Positions 32,975 through 42,688 of a stretch of DNA of 64,000 bases are shown here, one piece after another (position 1 is the first letter of the stretch; every line of letters starts with the position of its first letter). A program made the translations under genes and the position numbers. The notes under the pieces are model-generated. The model had not been told where the DNA came from. It ran no database searches and worked only from the letters and a program-made list of their open reading frames with translations. The stretch is from NCBI RefSeq assembly GCF_000421465.1, contig NZ_ATXB01000001.1, forward strand, positions 2,077,001-2,141,000. Reading direction: 5' to 3'. This DNA comes from Methylohalobius crimeensis 10Ki (lineage in GTDB: Bacteria; Pseudomonadota; Gammaproteobacteria; Methylococcales; Methylothermaceae).

Positions 32975-34189
32975 CTAAAACGCCAACTCATTGACACTCA
33001 CCACCGCCACCAGAATCGACATGATGATCGCCGCGATGGCGATCCCCAGGCCGACGATCAATACCGGCTCGAGCAGAGTCAACAAGCGATGAACGGTGAT
33101 TCGGACTTCCTCTTCGTAGATTTCCGACATCCGCTCCAGCATCTGGGCGAGCCGGCCGGTTTCTTCTCCCAGCTTGATCATCTGCAGCGCCATCACCGGG
33201 AAATGGCCCGCCTCCTCCAGCGCCACCGACACTTCTCCGCCTTCCTTGAGATGGGTCGCCGCCTGGGCCACGCTTTCGCTGAGCACCTGATTGTTCAAGG
33301 TATCTTTGACGATCCCCAAGGACGCCAGCAGCGGCACCCCCGCCTCCAGCAACGTGGATAGGGTCTGGCTGAAACGCGCCACTTCCAGTCTCACCACCAA
33401 CTCGCCCAGCAAGGGCAAGCGCAACAGCCAGCGGTGGAACTGGTAACGCGTCTCGGGACGGGCAAGCCGGGTCTGGACAAACCGGCTCAGCAGCAACACG
33501 ACGATCAAAGCCAGCCAACCATAACTGCGGACGCCGTCGGCCAAGCCCATGACGATTTGCGTCGGTACGGGGAGCTCCTTGCCGGCACTGGCGAACATTT
33601 CCTCGAACTGGGGCACAACGAAGGTCAACAGGGCGAGCAGGGAACCGATCGCCATCACCACCAGAATCGCCGGGTAGATTAACGCCGTCATCACGCTGGC
33701 GCGTAGGGCCAGGGATCGCTCGAGATAGTTCGCCAAGCGGTCCAGCACGCTTTCCAGCGCCCCTCCGGCCTCGCCGGCCCGAACCATGCTTATGTACAAT
33801 TTGGGAAACAGGCCCCCTTCGGCCTCCAACGCCGCCGACAATTGCGCACCGCCTTTGACCTGCTCCAAAATCCGTTCGGTCAGGCCGTTGAGCGGCGATC
33901 CTTCGGGAAACACCGTCAACAGCACTTTGAGGGAACGATCCAGCGGCAGTCCCGCGCCCAGCAGAGTCGCCAGCTCGCGGGTGAAGGAGGCCAGTTCCTT
34001 GGGTTTCAACCGCCTTTTGCGCAGCCCCGGCCGCAGCCAGCTGAGACGGCTGTCGGCGGGACTGACTCGGATGGGCAGCCAGCCTTCCTCCTGCAGCTGC
34101 CGAATCATGGCGGCCTCGTCCGGCGCGTCGCGCAGGGTCTCGACGGTCTCTCCGTCGCGGTTGACGGCTTTGACGACGAAAGTAGGCAT
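32975..34189 (-). CDS. gspF: Type II secretion inner-membrane platform protein GspF
   Basis: A 404-residue polytopic protein made of two repeated T2SSF domains. The first cytoplasmic domain has FTRELATLLGAGLPLDRSLKVL and the second FSQTLSTLLEAGVPLLASLGIV, each followed by membrane helices (ASVMTALIYPAILVVMAIGSLLALLTFVVPQF and the final LLEPVLIVGLGIAIAAIIMSILVAV). It links the GspE ATPase to pseudopilus assembly. Its start overlaps the gspE stop as TGATG. The following gene in most loci would be gspG; here an intergenic repeat follows. Confidence 0.95.
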   Translation of the reverse strand: MPTFVVKAVNRDGETVETLRDAPDEAAMIRQLQEEGWLPIRVSPADSRLSWLRPGLRKRRLKPKELASFTRELATLLGAGLPLDRSLKVLLTVFPEGSPLNGLTERILEQVKGGAQLSAALEAEGGLFPKLYISMVRAGEAGGALESVLDRLANYLERSLALRASVMTALIYPAILVVMAIGSLLALLTFVVPQFEEMFASAGKELPVPTQIVMGLADGVRSYGWLALIVVLLLSRFVQTRLARPETRYQFHRWLLRLPLLGELVVRLEVARFSQTLSTLLEAGVPLLASLGIVKDTLNNQVLSESVAQAATHLKEGGEVSVALEEAGHFPVMALQMIKLGEETGRLAQMLERMSEIYEEEVRITVHRLLTLLEPVLIVGLGIAIAAIIMSILVAVVSVNELAF

Positions 34190-35919
34190 CAGGCGTCGGT
34201 GGTCACACGCAGCACTTCATCCAGGGTGGTCAATCCCCAAACCGCCTTGCGCAGACCGTCCTGATACATGGTGTACATGCCCTCCTCCACGGCGGTCTGC
34301 TCGATCTCCCGGGCTTGAGCGTGGTGCAGCACTTGGCGGCGGATGGCATCGGAGATCACCAGAAACTCCATGATCGCCAAGCGGCCCCAATAGCCGATGC
34401 CGTTGCACTTGTCGCATCCGGTCGCTTCATACAGCACCGGTTCCTTGTCCTGAAAAAAGCGCCCCAGGTCCATTTCTTCGACCACCTCGGGCATGGCCGG
34501 ATAAGGCGTCTTGCAGTGATCGCACAGGCGTCTGACCAGGCGCTGGCCGAGGATGCCGTTGACCGTGGAAGTGATCAGATAATCTTCCAGGCCCATGTCC
34601 ATCAATCGGGTGACGCCGCCGGCGGCGTCGTTGGTGTGCAGGGTGGACAGCACCAAGTGGCCGGTGAGGGCCGCCTGGACGGCGATGCGGGCGGTTTCCA
34701 GATCGCGCATCTCGCCGATCATGATCACGTCCGGATCCTGCCGCATGATGGCGCGCAAGGCGTTGGCGAAATTCAAGCCGATGGTCGACTTGACTTGAAT
34801 CTGGTTGACCCCGGCCAACTGGTACTCCACCGGATCTTCCACGGTGATGATTTTGCGCTCGGAGGTGTTGAGTTTGTCCAGGGCGGTGTACAAGGTGGTG
34901 CTCTTGCCGCTCCCGGTGGGGCCGGTGATCAGAATGATGCCGTGGGGCAAATCCAGTACGTTCAAGAAGCGTTTTTGGACTTGGGGTTCGAACCCCAAGG
35001 CGGAAAAATCCAGGGTCACCTGTTCCTTGTCCAACAGACGGGTGACGACGCTCTCCCCGTAAAGGGTCGGCACCGTCGACACGCGCAAATCCAGCTCCTT
35101 GCCCTGCACCTGCGCCTTGATACGGCCGTCCTGGGGCAAGCGCCTTTCGGCGATATTCAGATTGGCCATCAATTTGACCCGGGAAATCACCGCCGCGGTG
35201 GAGCGCACCGCGGGGGCATCGATGTGGCGGAGGATGCCGTCCACCCGAAGACGCACCTGCAGCTGATCCTCGAACGGCTCGATGTGAATGTCGGAAGCGC
35301 GCAGCTCCACCGCTTGCTGCAGGATCTGGTTGACGGTCCGGATGACCGGCGCCTCGGAAGCCATGTCCTTGAGGTGTTCGACGTCGGCCTCGTCCAGCTC
35401 CGACTCGAAGGTCTCCACATCCCCTTCTTCCGCCTCCCGCTCGTACTGGCGCTTTAGCGCGTTGTCGATCTCCGCCAACACCCCCACCTTGAGGTGTATC
35501 GACTTGCCGCAAGCCAACGTGAGGGCCTCACGAAGGAATTCGTCCAAGGGATCGGCGGCGGCGATGACGAAATGGTCGTCTTCCTCCCCCATGCCGACCG
35601 CGTGGCGGGTGCGCAAAAACCGGCAGGAGACCGCCTCCGGCAGGGGCGGATCGACGGGATAATCGGCCGCTACCGCCAAATCCAGGTTGGCCACTTCGGC
35701 GAGTGTCTCGGCGACGTCCTTTTCCGCGACCAAACCCAAGCGCACCAGCAGAACCGGAAGGGTGTCGTCGGCGGTGTCCCCGCCCGCCCCCTTCGAGTCC
35801 TCCAGCAAGCGGCGGGCACGCTGGAGGTCGGCTGAACGCAACTTGCCCGCCTCCACCAGGCGTTTGGCGAAGGTCTCGTATGACGGACCGGCGGCAATAT
35901 CTACGGGGACGGCGACCAT
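34189..35919 (-). CDS. gspE: Type II secretion assembly ATPase GspE
   Basis: A 576-residue ATPase. The N-terminal domain (about 1-170) binds the platform. The core has RASDIHIEPFEDQLQVRLRVDGIL, Walker A GPTGSGKSTTLY, the Asp box ITVEDPVEYQLAGVNQIQV, Walker B PDVIMIGEMRDLETARIAVQAALTGH and the His box LVLSTLHTND. Zinc-binding Cys pairs (LCDHCKTPY and GCDKCNGIGYWGR) near residues 490-530 complete the family pattern. A disordered linker rich in Glu lies at about 165-190. It powers pseudopilus assembly. It is the first gene of the minus-strand gsp run; gspC and gspD are not in the window. Confidence 0.95.
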   Translation of the reverse strand: MVAVPVDIAAGPSYETFAKRLVEAGKLRSADLQRARRLLEDSKGAGGDTADDTLPVLLVRLGLVAEKDVAETLAEVANLDLAVAADYPVDPPLPEAVSCRFLRTRHAVGMGEEDDHFVIAAADPLDEFLREALTLACGKSIHLKVGVLAEIDNALKRQYEREAEEGDVETFESELDEADVEHLKDMASEAPVIRTVNQILQQAVELRASDIHIEPFEDQLQVRLRVDGILRHIDAPAVRSTAAVISRVKLMANLNIAERRLPQDGRIKAQVQGKELDLRVSTVPTLYGESVVTRLLDKEQVTLDFSALGFEPQVQKRFLNVLDLPHGIILITGPTGSGKSTTLYTALDKLNTSERKIITVEDPVEYQLAGVNQIQVKSTIGLNFANALRAIMRQDPDVIMIGEMRDLETARIAVQAALTGHLVLSTLHTNDAAGGVTRLMDMGLEDYLITSTVNGILGQRLVRRLCDHCKTPYPAMPEVVEEMDLGRFFQDKEPVLYEATGCDKCNGIGYWGRLAIMEFLVISDAIRRQVLHHAQAREIEQTAVEEGMYTMYQDGLRKAVWGLTTLDEVLRVTTDA

Positions 35920-35978
35920 TGCATCGATTTCTGCTGACTTCTCACTTTAAGGTTAGACCGGAAAAACATAATCCGTTC

Positions 35979-36048
35979 CGTAGGGGCGATCCCCCTGTGG
36001 TCGCCCGCCCGGGCAGGCACGGTGGCCTGCCCCCTACCAGAGGGGGTG
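35979..36048. repeat. Family B dispersed GC-rich repeat, copy 1
   Basis: On the minus strand it reads GGGCGACCACAGGGGGATCG CCCCTAC, matching a second copy at 56235-56261 with about 24 of 27 bases identical. The adjoining GGGCAGGC...GCCTGCCC (36013-36041) is a further inverted repeat. It lies between ilvE and gspE with no gene inside. Confidence 0.65.
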
Positions 36049-36068
36049 GATCATTTTAAAAGCGGGAT

Positions 36069-36998
36069 TCAATTGGGCGCCACCGGCACCAGCCATTCAG
36101 GGTGGTCGCTGCGGCGGCCGTGAACGTAATCGAAATACAGGCTCTGCAATTTTTCGGTGACGGGGCCGCGGGTGCCACCGCCGATCTGGCGGCCGTCCAC
36201 TTCCCGGATCGGCGTGATTTCCGCCGCGGTGCCGGTGAAGAAGGCTTCGTCAGCCACATAGACATCGTCCCGGGTGAGACGCTTTTCGATCACTTCCAGC
36301 CCCATTTCCCGGGCGATGGTCATGACCGTGTCCCGGGTGATGCCCTCCAGTACCGAAGTCAGATCCGGGGTGTAGAGCTTGCCCGAGCGAACCAGGAAAA
36401 TGTTTTCTCCGCTGCCTTCGGCGATATTCCCCTGATGATCCAGCAACAGCGCCTCGTCGAAGCCGGTATCGACCGCCTCCTGCAAAGCCAGCATGGAGTT
36501 GACGTAATTGCCGTTGGCCTTGGCCTTGCACATCAGACTGTTGATGTGATTGCGAGTGAACGAGGAGGTACGTACCCGGATGCCCTTTTCCAGGTTCTCG
36601 GCCCCCAGATAAGCGCCCCACTCCCAAGCCGCCACCATCACGTGGAGCTCGAGGTTATCAGCCCGAAGCCCCATCCCTTCGGCGCCGTAAAAGCACATGG
36701 GACGAATATAGGCACTGTCCAAACCGTTGCGGAAAACCGCCTCGCATTGGATCCGATTGAGGGTTTCCTTCGGGTAGGGGATGGTCATCCGCATGATGTG
36801 GGCCGAGCGGAACAAGCGGTCGGTATGTTCCTGAAGCCGAAAAATCGCCGTGCCGCGCTGACCGTAGTAGGCGCGAAGCCCCTCGAATACCCCCGCTCCG
36901 TAATGAAGGGTGTGGGTCAACACATGTACCTTGGCTTCGCGCCACGGCAACCACTCTCCGTCGAGCCAGATTTCGCCGTCTTTGTCATGCATCGGCAT
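36069..36998 (-). CDS. ilvE: Branched-chain amino acid aminotransferase
   Basis: A 309-residue fold-type IV PLP enzyme. It starts with the usual WLDGEWLPWREAKVHVLTHTLHYGAGVFEGLRAYYG. The catalytic Lys lies in LMCKAKANGNYVNSMLAL near residue 160, and GSGENIFLVRSGKLYTPD and VLEGITRDTVMTIA follow, with the EAFFTGTAAEITPI phosphate-binding segment near 260. It catalyses the last step of Val, Leu and Ile synthesis with 2-oxoglutarate/glutamate. It starts two bases after the glnE stop, a gene order common in gammaproteobacteria, which links nitrogen regulation with transamination. Confidence 0.97.
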   Translation of the reverse strand: MPMHDKDGEIWLDGEWLPWREAKVHVLTHTLHYGAGVFEGLRAYYGQRGTAIFRLQEHTDRLFRSAHIMRMTIPYPKETLNRIQCEAVFRNGLDSAYIRPMCFYGAEGMGLRADNLELHVMVAAWEWGAYLGAENLEKGIRVRTSSFTRNHINSLMCKAKANGNYVNSMLALQEAVDTGFDEALLLDHQGNIAEGSGENIFLVRSGKLYTPDLTSVLEGITRDTVMTIAREMGLEVIEKRLTRDDVYVADEAFFTGTAAEITPIREVDGRQIGGGTRGPVTEKLQSLYFDYVHGRRSDHPEWLVPVAPN

Positions 36999-37000
36999 GC

Positions 37001-39883
37001 CTATTTTTCTCCTGCAGAATTTTCAATCAATCGTCGCCACAAACGCACCACTTCGGTCCGTTCTTCCCGAAACGCATCCGCCGGCACCAAGCCGGATTGC
37101 TCCTGCAGGGCGAACCGGTGAAGCCGGGTTCGATACCCGAGATACGTCTCTTGCAGGAAGCGCTTCTGGTCGTCGCCGAGCCAGCCGATCTCCGCCAAAG
37201 CATCCAAAAGACGCAGGTTGTCGGGGTGGCGAAAGGCCTCGGGGCGTCTGTATGCATGGGCCAAACAGCCAAATTGTACTATAAACTCGATATCCACCAC
37301 ACCGCCGGGGCCGTGCTTGAGATCGAACCGGTCGGAATCGGAACGATTCAGATGAGCGCGCATTTTTTCCCGCATGTCCAGCACTTCTTGCCGCAGCTTG
37401 CCGAGCTCCCGCTCGCGCCCTAGAACCTCCAGGCGGACTCGTTCGAAAGCTTTTCCCAGCTCGGAATCCCCCGCCACCGGCCGGGCGCGCACCAGGGCCT
37501 GATGCTCCCACGTCCAAGCGGATTCGCGCTGGTAACGCTCGAACGCCCCCAGGCCGGTGACCAGCAAACCCGCATTGCCGCTGGGACGGAGCCGCATGTC
37601 GATTTCATACAACACCCCGGACAACATGGGCGTGGTGAGAAGATGGATGAGGCGTTGGCCGAGGCGGATATAAAACTGGGCACTCGGTATGGCCCGCGGT
37701 CCGCTGGTGACCGCTTCGGCCTCCCCTCGATAGAGGAAGACCAGATCCAAATCGGAACCGTAGCCCAACTCGATCCCCCCCAATTTGCCGTAACCGATGA
37801 CCACGAAATCCCGCGGTCGATCCCCTTCTCCCGGCGGCAAGCCGTACTTGGCGGTTACCTGCTTCCAGGCAATCGCGACCGAGCGCTCCAATACCACCTC
37901 GGCGATATCGGTCAAATAATCGCTGACCACCCGGGTGGGAATCGCGTTGGCGATATCGGCCGCCGCCACCCGCAGCACGTGCGCCTGTTTGAAATGGCGC
38001 AAGGCGTTCAAGAGCCCTTCGTCGTCGTCCAGATCCAGCCCGGTCAGGCGATGGTCGATGGCGGTCTCCAATTGCTCCCGGGTAAGCGGCGCATAAAGGG
38101 TGTTCGGATCGATCAACTCGTCCAGCAGCATGGGATACTGGGCCAGATGATTGGCGACCCAGGGGCTGGCCGCCGCCAAACGAACCAACTGATTCAGGGC
38201 GCCTGGATTCTCCACCAGCAAAGTGAGATACGCGCTGCGGCTGGCAATCGCTTCCAGAAGGGCCAACAGGCGCCGGAGGGTGCGGTCGGGATTTTCGCCT
38301 TGGGCGACGGTCTCGATCAGAACCGGCATCAGCCGATCCAATTCCGTCGCCGCCTGGGAGGTCAGCAGACGAACGGGGCGCGAACGGCGGAATTCCCGCA
38401 ACTGTTGCCACACCCCCTCGGAATCGCCATACCCCTGCTTCGCCAGCATATCCTGCAGCAAGTCCTCGTCTTCCGCCCCGCGCCAGATGCGGGCGCTTTC
38501 GGATTCCGCCTCGGCGGTCTCGGGAAGGGCGAACACCTCCTCGAAGAGCGCTTGCACCTGACCGCGCACCTCCTGCAATTGGTGTTGAAAGGTGGTCCAA
38601 TCGGGGGCATCCATGCTCACCGCCAAACGGAGCCGGCCGACATCGTCCGAAGGCAGTTGTTGGGTCTGTTGATCATTGTATTCCTGCAAACGGTTTTCCA
38701 CCAGGCGCAGGAAGCGGTAGGACGCGAGCAAGGTTTCCGTCTCTTCCGGAGGAAGAAGGTCCAATTCCGTAAGGCGTTTCAAAATCACCCTCAAGCGCTG
38801 GTCCCTCAGGCCAATTTCCCGGCCGCCTCGGATCAATTGAAACACCTGGGCGATGAATTCGATTTCCCGGATGCCGCCGGGACCCAGCTTGATGTCTTCC
38901 AGCCGGTCGCGGCGCTTGAGTTCTTCCATGATTTTCCGCTTGAGTTCCCGCAGCGCCCCCAGGGCGCGATAGTCGAGATAGCGCCGATACACGAAGGGCT
39001 CGAGCATTTGCATCAGGCGCTCGCCGGCGTCCGGGTCCCCCGCCACCGGGCGGGCCTTGATCATGGCATAGCGCTCCCAGGCCCGCGCCTGGGATTGATA
39101 GTAGATATCCATGGCGTCGAAGTTGAGCACCAGGGGGCCGCTGTCTCCGAAGGGGCGAAGCCGAGTATCGATCCGGAACACGAAGCCGTCCTCGGTTTGG
39201 GCCTGGAGCGCCTTGACCAAATCCCGGCACAAGCGCAGATAGAACTCCTGGTAGCTGGTTGCGCGCTTGTCCTCCAACTCGCCGTCGTGCTCGAAAGCGA
39301 AAATGAGGTCGATATCCGAGGAAAAATTCAGTTCCCACGCCCCCAACTTGCCCATCGCCAAGACCACCGGCAATTGCGGCTGACCGTCAGGACAGCGGGG
39401 GGTCCCGTAACGGCAGCAGGCGCGTTCGAACAGCCATTGAAGCGCCGCCTGGATAGAGACTTCGGCCAGCAGGGAAAGATCTCCCAGGGTTTCCTCTAGG
39501 GACGCCCAACCGGTGATGTCGCGCCAGGCGATGCGGACCATCTCGCGATTTCGGAAGCGACGCAGACTGCGTTGCAGATCCGTGAAGTCCGCGGCCGATT
39601 CGGTAAGGGCGTTCAATTGGCGGACGTATTTTTCCGCTCGATCGGCCGAGCCTAGATCGCCACTATCGACCAAATCCGCCCACATGGCCGGATCCCGGAC
39701 GCATTGCTCGGCGACAAACCGGCTGACCGACCAGACTTTCGGTACTTGGGCCGATACCCGCTCATCTTGCGGGACCTTCGTCCCGCACCGGTCCACCGCT
39801 TCCAGATACTGTCGCCAACCCTCTTCCGCCGCCGACCGAAGGGCAGCGGGCAAATCGCTAAAATCAGGAAATACCATCGTCAT
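37001..39883 (-). CDS. glnE: Glutamine synthetase adenylyltransferase / adenylyl-removing enzyme
   Basis: A 960-residue bifunctional regulator. The N-terminal (adenylyl-removing) nucleotidyltransferase has LGAWELNFSSDIDLIFAFEHDGEL near residue 165, and the C-terminal (adenylylating) half has YGKLGGIELGYGSDLDLVFLYRGEAE near 685. Both GS-x-D-x-D metal sites and the helical PII-binding linker (GPGGIREIEFIAQVFQLIRGGRE) are intact. It responds to PII to adenylylate glutamine synthetase when glutamine is plentiful. The start ATG at 39883 follows the DksA-like gene by 24 bases, and ilvE follows. Confidence 0.97.
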   Translation of the reverse strand: MTMVFPDFSDLPAALRSAAEEGWRQYLEAVDRCGTKVPQDERVSAQVPKVWSVSRFVAEQCVRDPAMWADLVDSGDLGSADRAEKYVRQLNALTESAADFTDLQRSLRRFRNREMVRIAWRDITGWASLEETLGDLSLLAEVSIQAALQWLFERACCRYGTPRCPDGQPQLPVVLAMGKLGAWELNFSSDIDLIFAFEHDGELEDKRATSYQEFYLRLCRDLVKALQAQTEDGFVFRIDTRLRPFGDSGPLVLNFDAMDIYYQSQARAWERYAMIKARPVAGDPDAGERLMQMLEPFVYRRYLDYRALGALRELKRKIMEELKRRDRLEDIKLGPGGIREIEFIAQVFQLIRGGREIGLRDQRLRVILKRLTELDLLPPEETETLLASYRFLRLVENRLQEYNDQQTQQLPSDDVGRLRLAVSMDAPDWTTFQHQLQEVRGQVQALFEEVFALPETAEAESESARIWRGAEDEDLLQDMLAKQGYGDSEGVWQQLREFRRSRPVRLLTSQAATELDRLMPVLIETVAQGENPDRTLRRLLALLEAIASRSAYLTLLVENPGALNQLVRLAAASPWVANHLAQYPMLLDELIDPNTLYAPLTREQLETAIDHRLTGLDLDDDEGLLNALRHFKQAHVLRVAAADIANAIPTRVVSDYLTDIAEVVLERSVAIAWKQVTAKYGLPPGEGDRPRDFVVIGYGKLGGIELGYGSDLDLVFLYRGEAEAVTSGPRAIPSAQFYIRLGQRLIHLLTTPMLSGVLYEIDMRLRPSGNAGLLVTGLGAFERYQRESAWTWEHQALVRARPVAGDSELGKAFERVRLEVLGRERELGKLRQEVLDMREKMRAHLNRSDSDRFDLKHGPGGVVDIEFIVQFGCLAHAYRRPEAFRHPDNLRLLDALAEIGWLGDDQKRFLQETYLGYRTRLHRFALQEQSGLVPADAFREERTEVVRLWRRLIENSAGEK

Positions 39884-39907
39884 GAAAGAACCTTGGAATG
39901 CCCCGCC

Positions 39908-40306
39908 TCAAAGGCTCGGCGAGCCGGTTCCCGGATGGGTTTTCTCGTAAGCCTCTTGACACTTCAGACAACGGCTCGCGGTGGGATAGGCGTTGAGGCG
40001 CTCAATTCGAATCGGCTGTTCGCAATCGATGCACAAGCCGTAACCGCCTTCGGCAATCCGAATCAAAGCCGCGTCGATCTCGCGCACTTCATGAATATGG
40101 CGGTCGATATTCGCCAGATTGAGATCCACCAGCAAATCGGCGACCGCTTCCTCTTCATGATCGTGAACCCGGCCGGCCAACTCGAGGTACTGCTCTTCAT
40201 CGCTTTTCAATAATTCGTCGCGGATCTCTCTGCGCAAAACGTGAAAGCGTTCCTTCAAGCGCCGTTTGAACTGATTCAGCTGTCGATCGGTCAATATATC
40301 GTCCAT
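39908..40306 (-). CDS. TraR/DksA-type zinc-finger protein
   Basis: A 132-residue protein. The coiled-coil arms are in residues 1-85, followed by the DksA zinc finger GYGLCIDCEQPIRIERLNAYPTASRCLKCQEAYEK with four Cys (CIDC ... CLKC). The acidic tip residues expected of true DksA at the coiled-coil turn are not obvious, so it is called a DksA-type protein, not DksA itself. Such proteins bind in the RNA polymerase secondary channel. It is the first gene of the run leading to glnE and ilvE. Confidence 0.9.
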   Translation of the reverse strand: MDDILTDRQLNQFKRRLKERFHVLRREIRDELLKSDEEQYLELAGRVHDHEEEAVADLLVDLNLANIDRHIHEVREIDAALIRIAEGGYGLCIDCEQPIRIERLNAYPTASRCLKCQEAYEKTHPGTGSPSL

Positions 40307-40413
40307 TCTTTCTACCTAGAAATGTTTACAAGAAGCACTTTAATCGTGCTTTAATCGATCATCAAACCTTGTAATATAATCGCGAGGCTAATTAAATAGG
40401 AGCTCGATAAAAA

Positions 40414-40827
40414 ATGAAAGCCGCATTGATCATTCTGGCGATTTTCGCCGTGATTTTTGTTTTGCCGGTGACCTGCTCCGGCAGCCGGGAGATTCATGCA
40501 TCCTCCCTCAATACCGCCTACCGGTCCGCCCGAATGGTAAAAAACTACATTCGCGACGATGCCAAACGCTTGGAATTTCAAATGGCATTCGGCACCTTGC
40601 AACAAATCAAAACCGATGAAGGGGGGCCGGAGGCCTTTCTGGATGCGGTGGACGGCAAAGACGCCGATGAGATCATCGCCCTCGCCCGGGAGGAAGTCAA
40701 TGCCCGCATTACCCAGGGAGATGAACGTTATGCCCAATATCAAAATTGGGAAAACATGGTGGAGCAATTGACCAAAAATACCCCCAAAGTCTTGGGAAGT
40801 GAGCGCGAACAACGGGCTTTCGAATAA
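40414..40827 (+). CDS. Small exported protein, DUF6694-like
   Basis: A 137-residue protein with an N-terminal hydrophobic segment (ALIILAIFAVIFVLPVTC). The Cys could be a lipidation site, but the preceding PVT is not a canonical lipobox. The mature part is helical and carries RLEFQMAFGTLQQIKTDEGGPEAFLDAVDGKDADEIIALAREEVNARI, which resembles DUF6694 small lipoproteins. A terminator hairpin follows 38 bases on. The function is unknown; family assignment is weak. Confidence 0.6.
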   Translation: MKAALIILAIFAVIFVLPVTCSGSREIHASSLNTAYRSARMVKNYIRDDAKRLEFQMAFGTLQQIKTDEGGPEAFLDAVDGKDADEIIALAREEVNARITQGDERYAQYQNWENMVEQLTKNTPKVLGSEREQRAFE

Positions 40828-40865
40828 ATAACCTCCCCCGTCGTCGATTTAAAAATGCCGCCACA

Positions 40866-40894
40866 GGGGCTGTCCCCAGGTCAGCCCCGTTTTT
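40866..40894 (+). terminator. Rho-independent terminator
   Basis: GGGGCTG (40866-40872) pairs with CAGCCCC (40882-40888), followed by GTTTTT. It ends the small exported-protein transcript and lies 73 bases before proS. Confidence 0.85.
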
Positions 40895-40966
40895 CGGTCA
40901 TTCCCGCTTTGCAGATTCTCCAGTCAGGTTAAAATAGTCGCTTTGAGATAGCGAAAAAGGACACCG

Positions 40967-42673
40967 ATGCGCACCAGTCAATTTCCCCTACATACGCTCA
41001 AAGAAACGCCCGCCGACGCCGAAATTGTCAGCCATCAATTGATGTTGCGCGCAGGGCTCATCCGAAAGCTGGCCGCCGGCCTCTACACCTGGCTGCCCTT
41101 GGGTATCAAAGTGCTGCGCAAGGTCGAGCGCATCGTCCGCGAAGAAATGGACCGCGCCGGCGCCCTGGAGCTTTTGATGCCCGCCCTTCAACCCGCCGAA
41201 TTATGGCGCGAATCGGGCCGCTGGGAACAGTACGGACCGGAATTGATTCGCCTTCGGGACCGTCACGAGCGCGATTTCTGCCTCGGCCCCACCCACGAGG
41301 AAATCATCACCGACTTGGTGCGTTCGGAAATCAAGAGTTACAAACAGGTACCGGTCAATTTCTATCAGATTCAGACCAAATTCCGCGACGAAATTCGCCC
41401 CCGCTTCGGCGTCATGCGGTCCCGCGAGTTCAGCATGAAGGACGCTTATTCCTTCCATCGGGACATGGATTCGCTTCAGGAAACCTACGACGCCATGTAT
41501 GACGCCTACAGCCGGATCTTCACCCGCCTCGGCTTGGAGTTCCGCGCCGTGTTGGCCGACCCCGGCGCCATCGGCGGCAATCGGTCCCACGAATTCCATG
41601 TGCTGGCCGACACCGGCGAAGACGCCATCGCCTTTTCCACCGAGAACGATTACGCCGCCAATGTGGAGCTGGCCGAGGCCCTGCCCCCCGCCGACGCGCG
41701 CCCCGCACCGGCGGAAACCTTGGCGGAGGTGGATACCCCCGACCAGCACACCATCGAAGAAATCAGCCAGTTTTTGCAGATAAAGCCCGAGCGCATTCTC
41801 AAAACCTTGCTGGTGAAAGGCGAGGAAGACCGCCTGGTCGGCCTGCTGCTTCGCGGCGATCACGAACTCAACCCGGTCAAGGCGGAAAAGCTTTCCGGGG
41901 TCAAGGCGCCCCTGACATTCGCCACCGAGGCCGAGATTCGCGCCGCGGCCGGATGCGGTCCCGGCTCCCTGGGACCGGTGGAATTGAACGTCGAGATGAT
42001 TTGCGATCACAGCGCCGCCGTTCTGGCCGACTTCGTGTGCGGCGCCAATCAAGACGGCAAGCATCTTCGCGGGGTCAACTGGGAGCGTGATTTGTCCCTT
42101 CCGGAAACCGCCGACCTCCGCAACGTGGTCGAAGGCGATTCCAGCCCCGACGGCAAAGGAACGCTGGAAATCCGCCGCGGCATCGAGGTGGGTCACATTT
42201 TCCAGCTCGGCACCAAATACTCCCAAGCCATGGGCGCCACCATCCTGGACGAAAACGGCCGCGAGGAAGCGCTGATCATGGGCTGTTACGGCATCGGCAT
42301 CACCCGGGTGGTGGCCGCCGCGATCGAACAAAACCACGACCCGCAAGGCATTATCTGGCCGCAGGCAATCGCCCCTTTCCAGGTCGCCTTGGTGCCGGTC
42401 AACATGCACAAATCGGAGCGTCTGCGCGAAGCCGCCGAAGGGCTGTACCGGGAACTGCAACAGGCCGGCGTCGAAGTTCTGTTCGATGATCGCAAGAGCC
42501 GCCCCGGGGTCATGTTCGCCGACATGGAATTGATCGGCATTCCCCATCGGGTGGTTTTGAGCGATCGCCTGCTGGACGAGGAACAAGTGGAATATCGCGG
42601 CCGCCGCGATGCCGAAAGCCGCAAGGTGGACCGAAACGAGATCGTCGCCCTGCTGAGCCGAAACGCGGAATAA
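40967..42673 (+). CDS. proS: Prolyl-tRNA synthetase (bacterial type with editing domain)
   Basis: A 568-residue class II aminoacyl-tRNA synthetase. Motif 1 and 2 regions are clear ([36 protein letters not shown] and [26 protein letters not shown]). Residues about 225-385 are the YbaK-like editing insertion ([25 protein letters not shown]...), which clears mis-charged Ala or Cys. Motif 3 is [19 protein letters not shown] and [12 protein letters not shown], and the C-terminal anticodon domain ([14 protein letters not shown]) follows. Length and domains match the bacterial type. The ABC ATPase gene begins 15 bases after the stop. Confidence 0.97.
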   Translation: MRTSQFPLHTLKETPADAEIVSHQLMLRAGLIRKLAAGLYTWLPLGIKVLRKVERIVREEMDRAGALELLMPALQPAELWRESGRWEQYGPELIRLRDRHERDFCLGPTHEEIITDLVRSEIKSYKQVPVNFYQIQTKFRDEIRPRFGVMRSREFSMKDAYSFHRDMDSLQETYDAMYDAYSRIFTRLGLEFRAVLADPGAIGGNRSHEFHVLADTGEDAIAFSTENDYAANVELAEALPPADARPAPAETLAEVDTPDQHTIEEISQFLQIKPERILKTLLVKGEEDRLVGLLLRGDHELNPVKAEKLSGVKAPLTFATEAEIRAAAGCGPGSLGPVELNVEMICDHSAAVLADFVCGANQDGKHLRGVNWERDLSLPETADLRNVVEGDSSPDGKGTLEIRRGIEVGHIFQLGTKYSQAMGATILDENGREEALIMGCYGIGITRVVAAAIEQNHDPQGIIWPQAIAPFQVALVPVNMHKSERLREAAEGLYRELQQAGVEVLFDDRKSRPGVMFADMELIGIPHRVVLSDRLLDEEQVEYRGRRDAESRKVDRNEIVALLSRNAE

Positions 42674-42688
42674 AAATACAGAACAAGG

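Noticed and set aside
32845-32997. Extension of gspH by 51 codons
   Set aside because: The added codons run through the family A repeat and precede a proper prepilin leader.
37502-39499. A 665-codon open frame antisense to glnE
   Set aside because: glnE is intact with both nucleotidyltransferase motifs; the opposite frame is Gln/His/Pro-rich and matches nothing.
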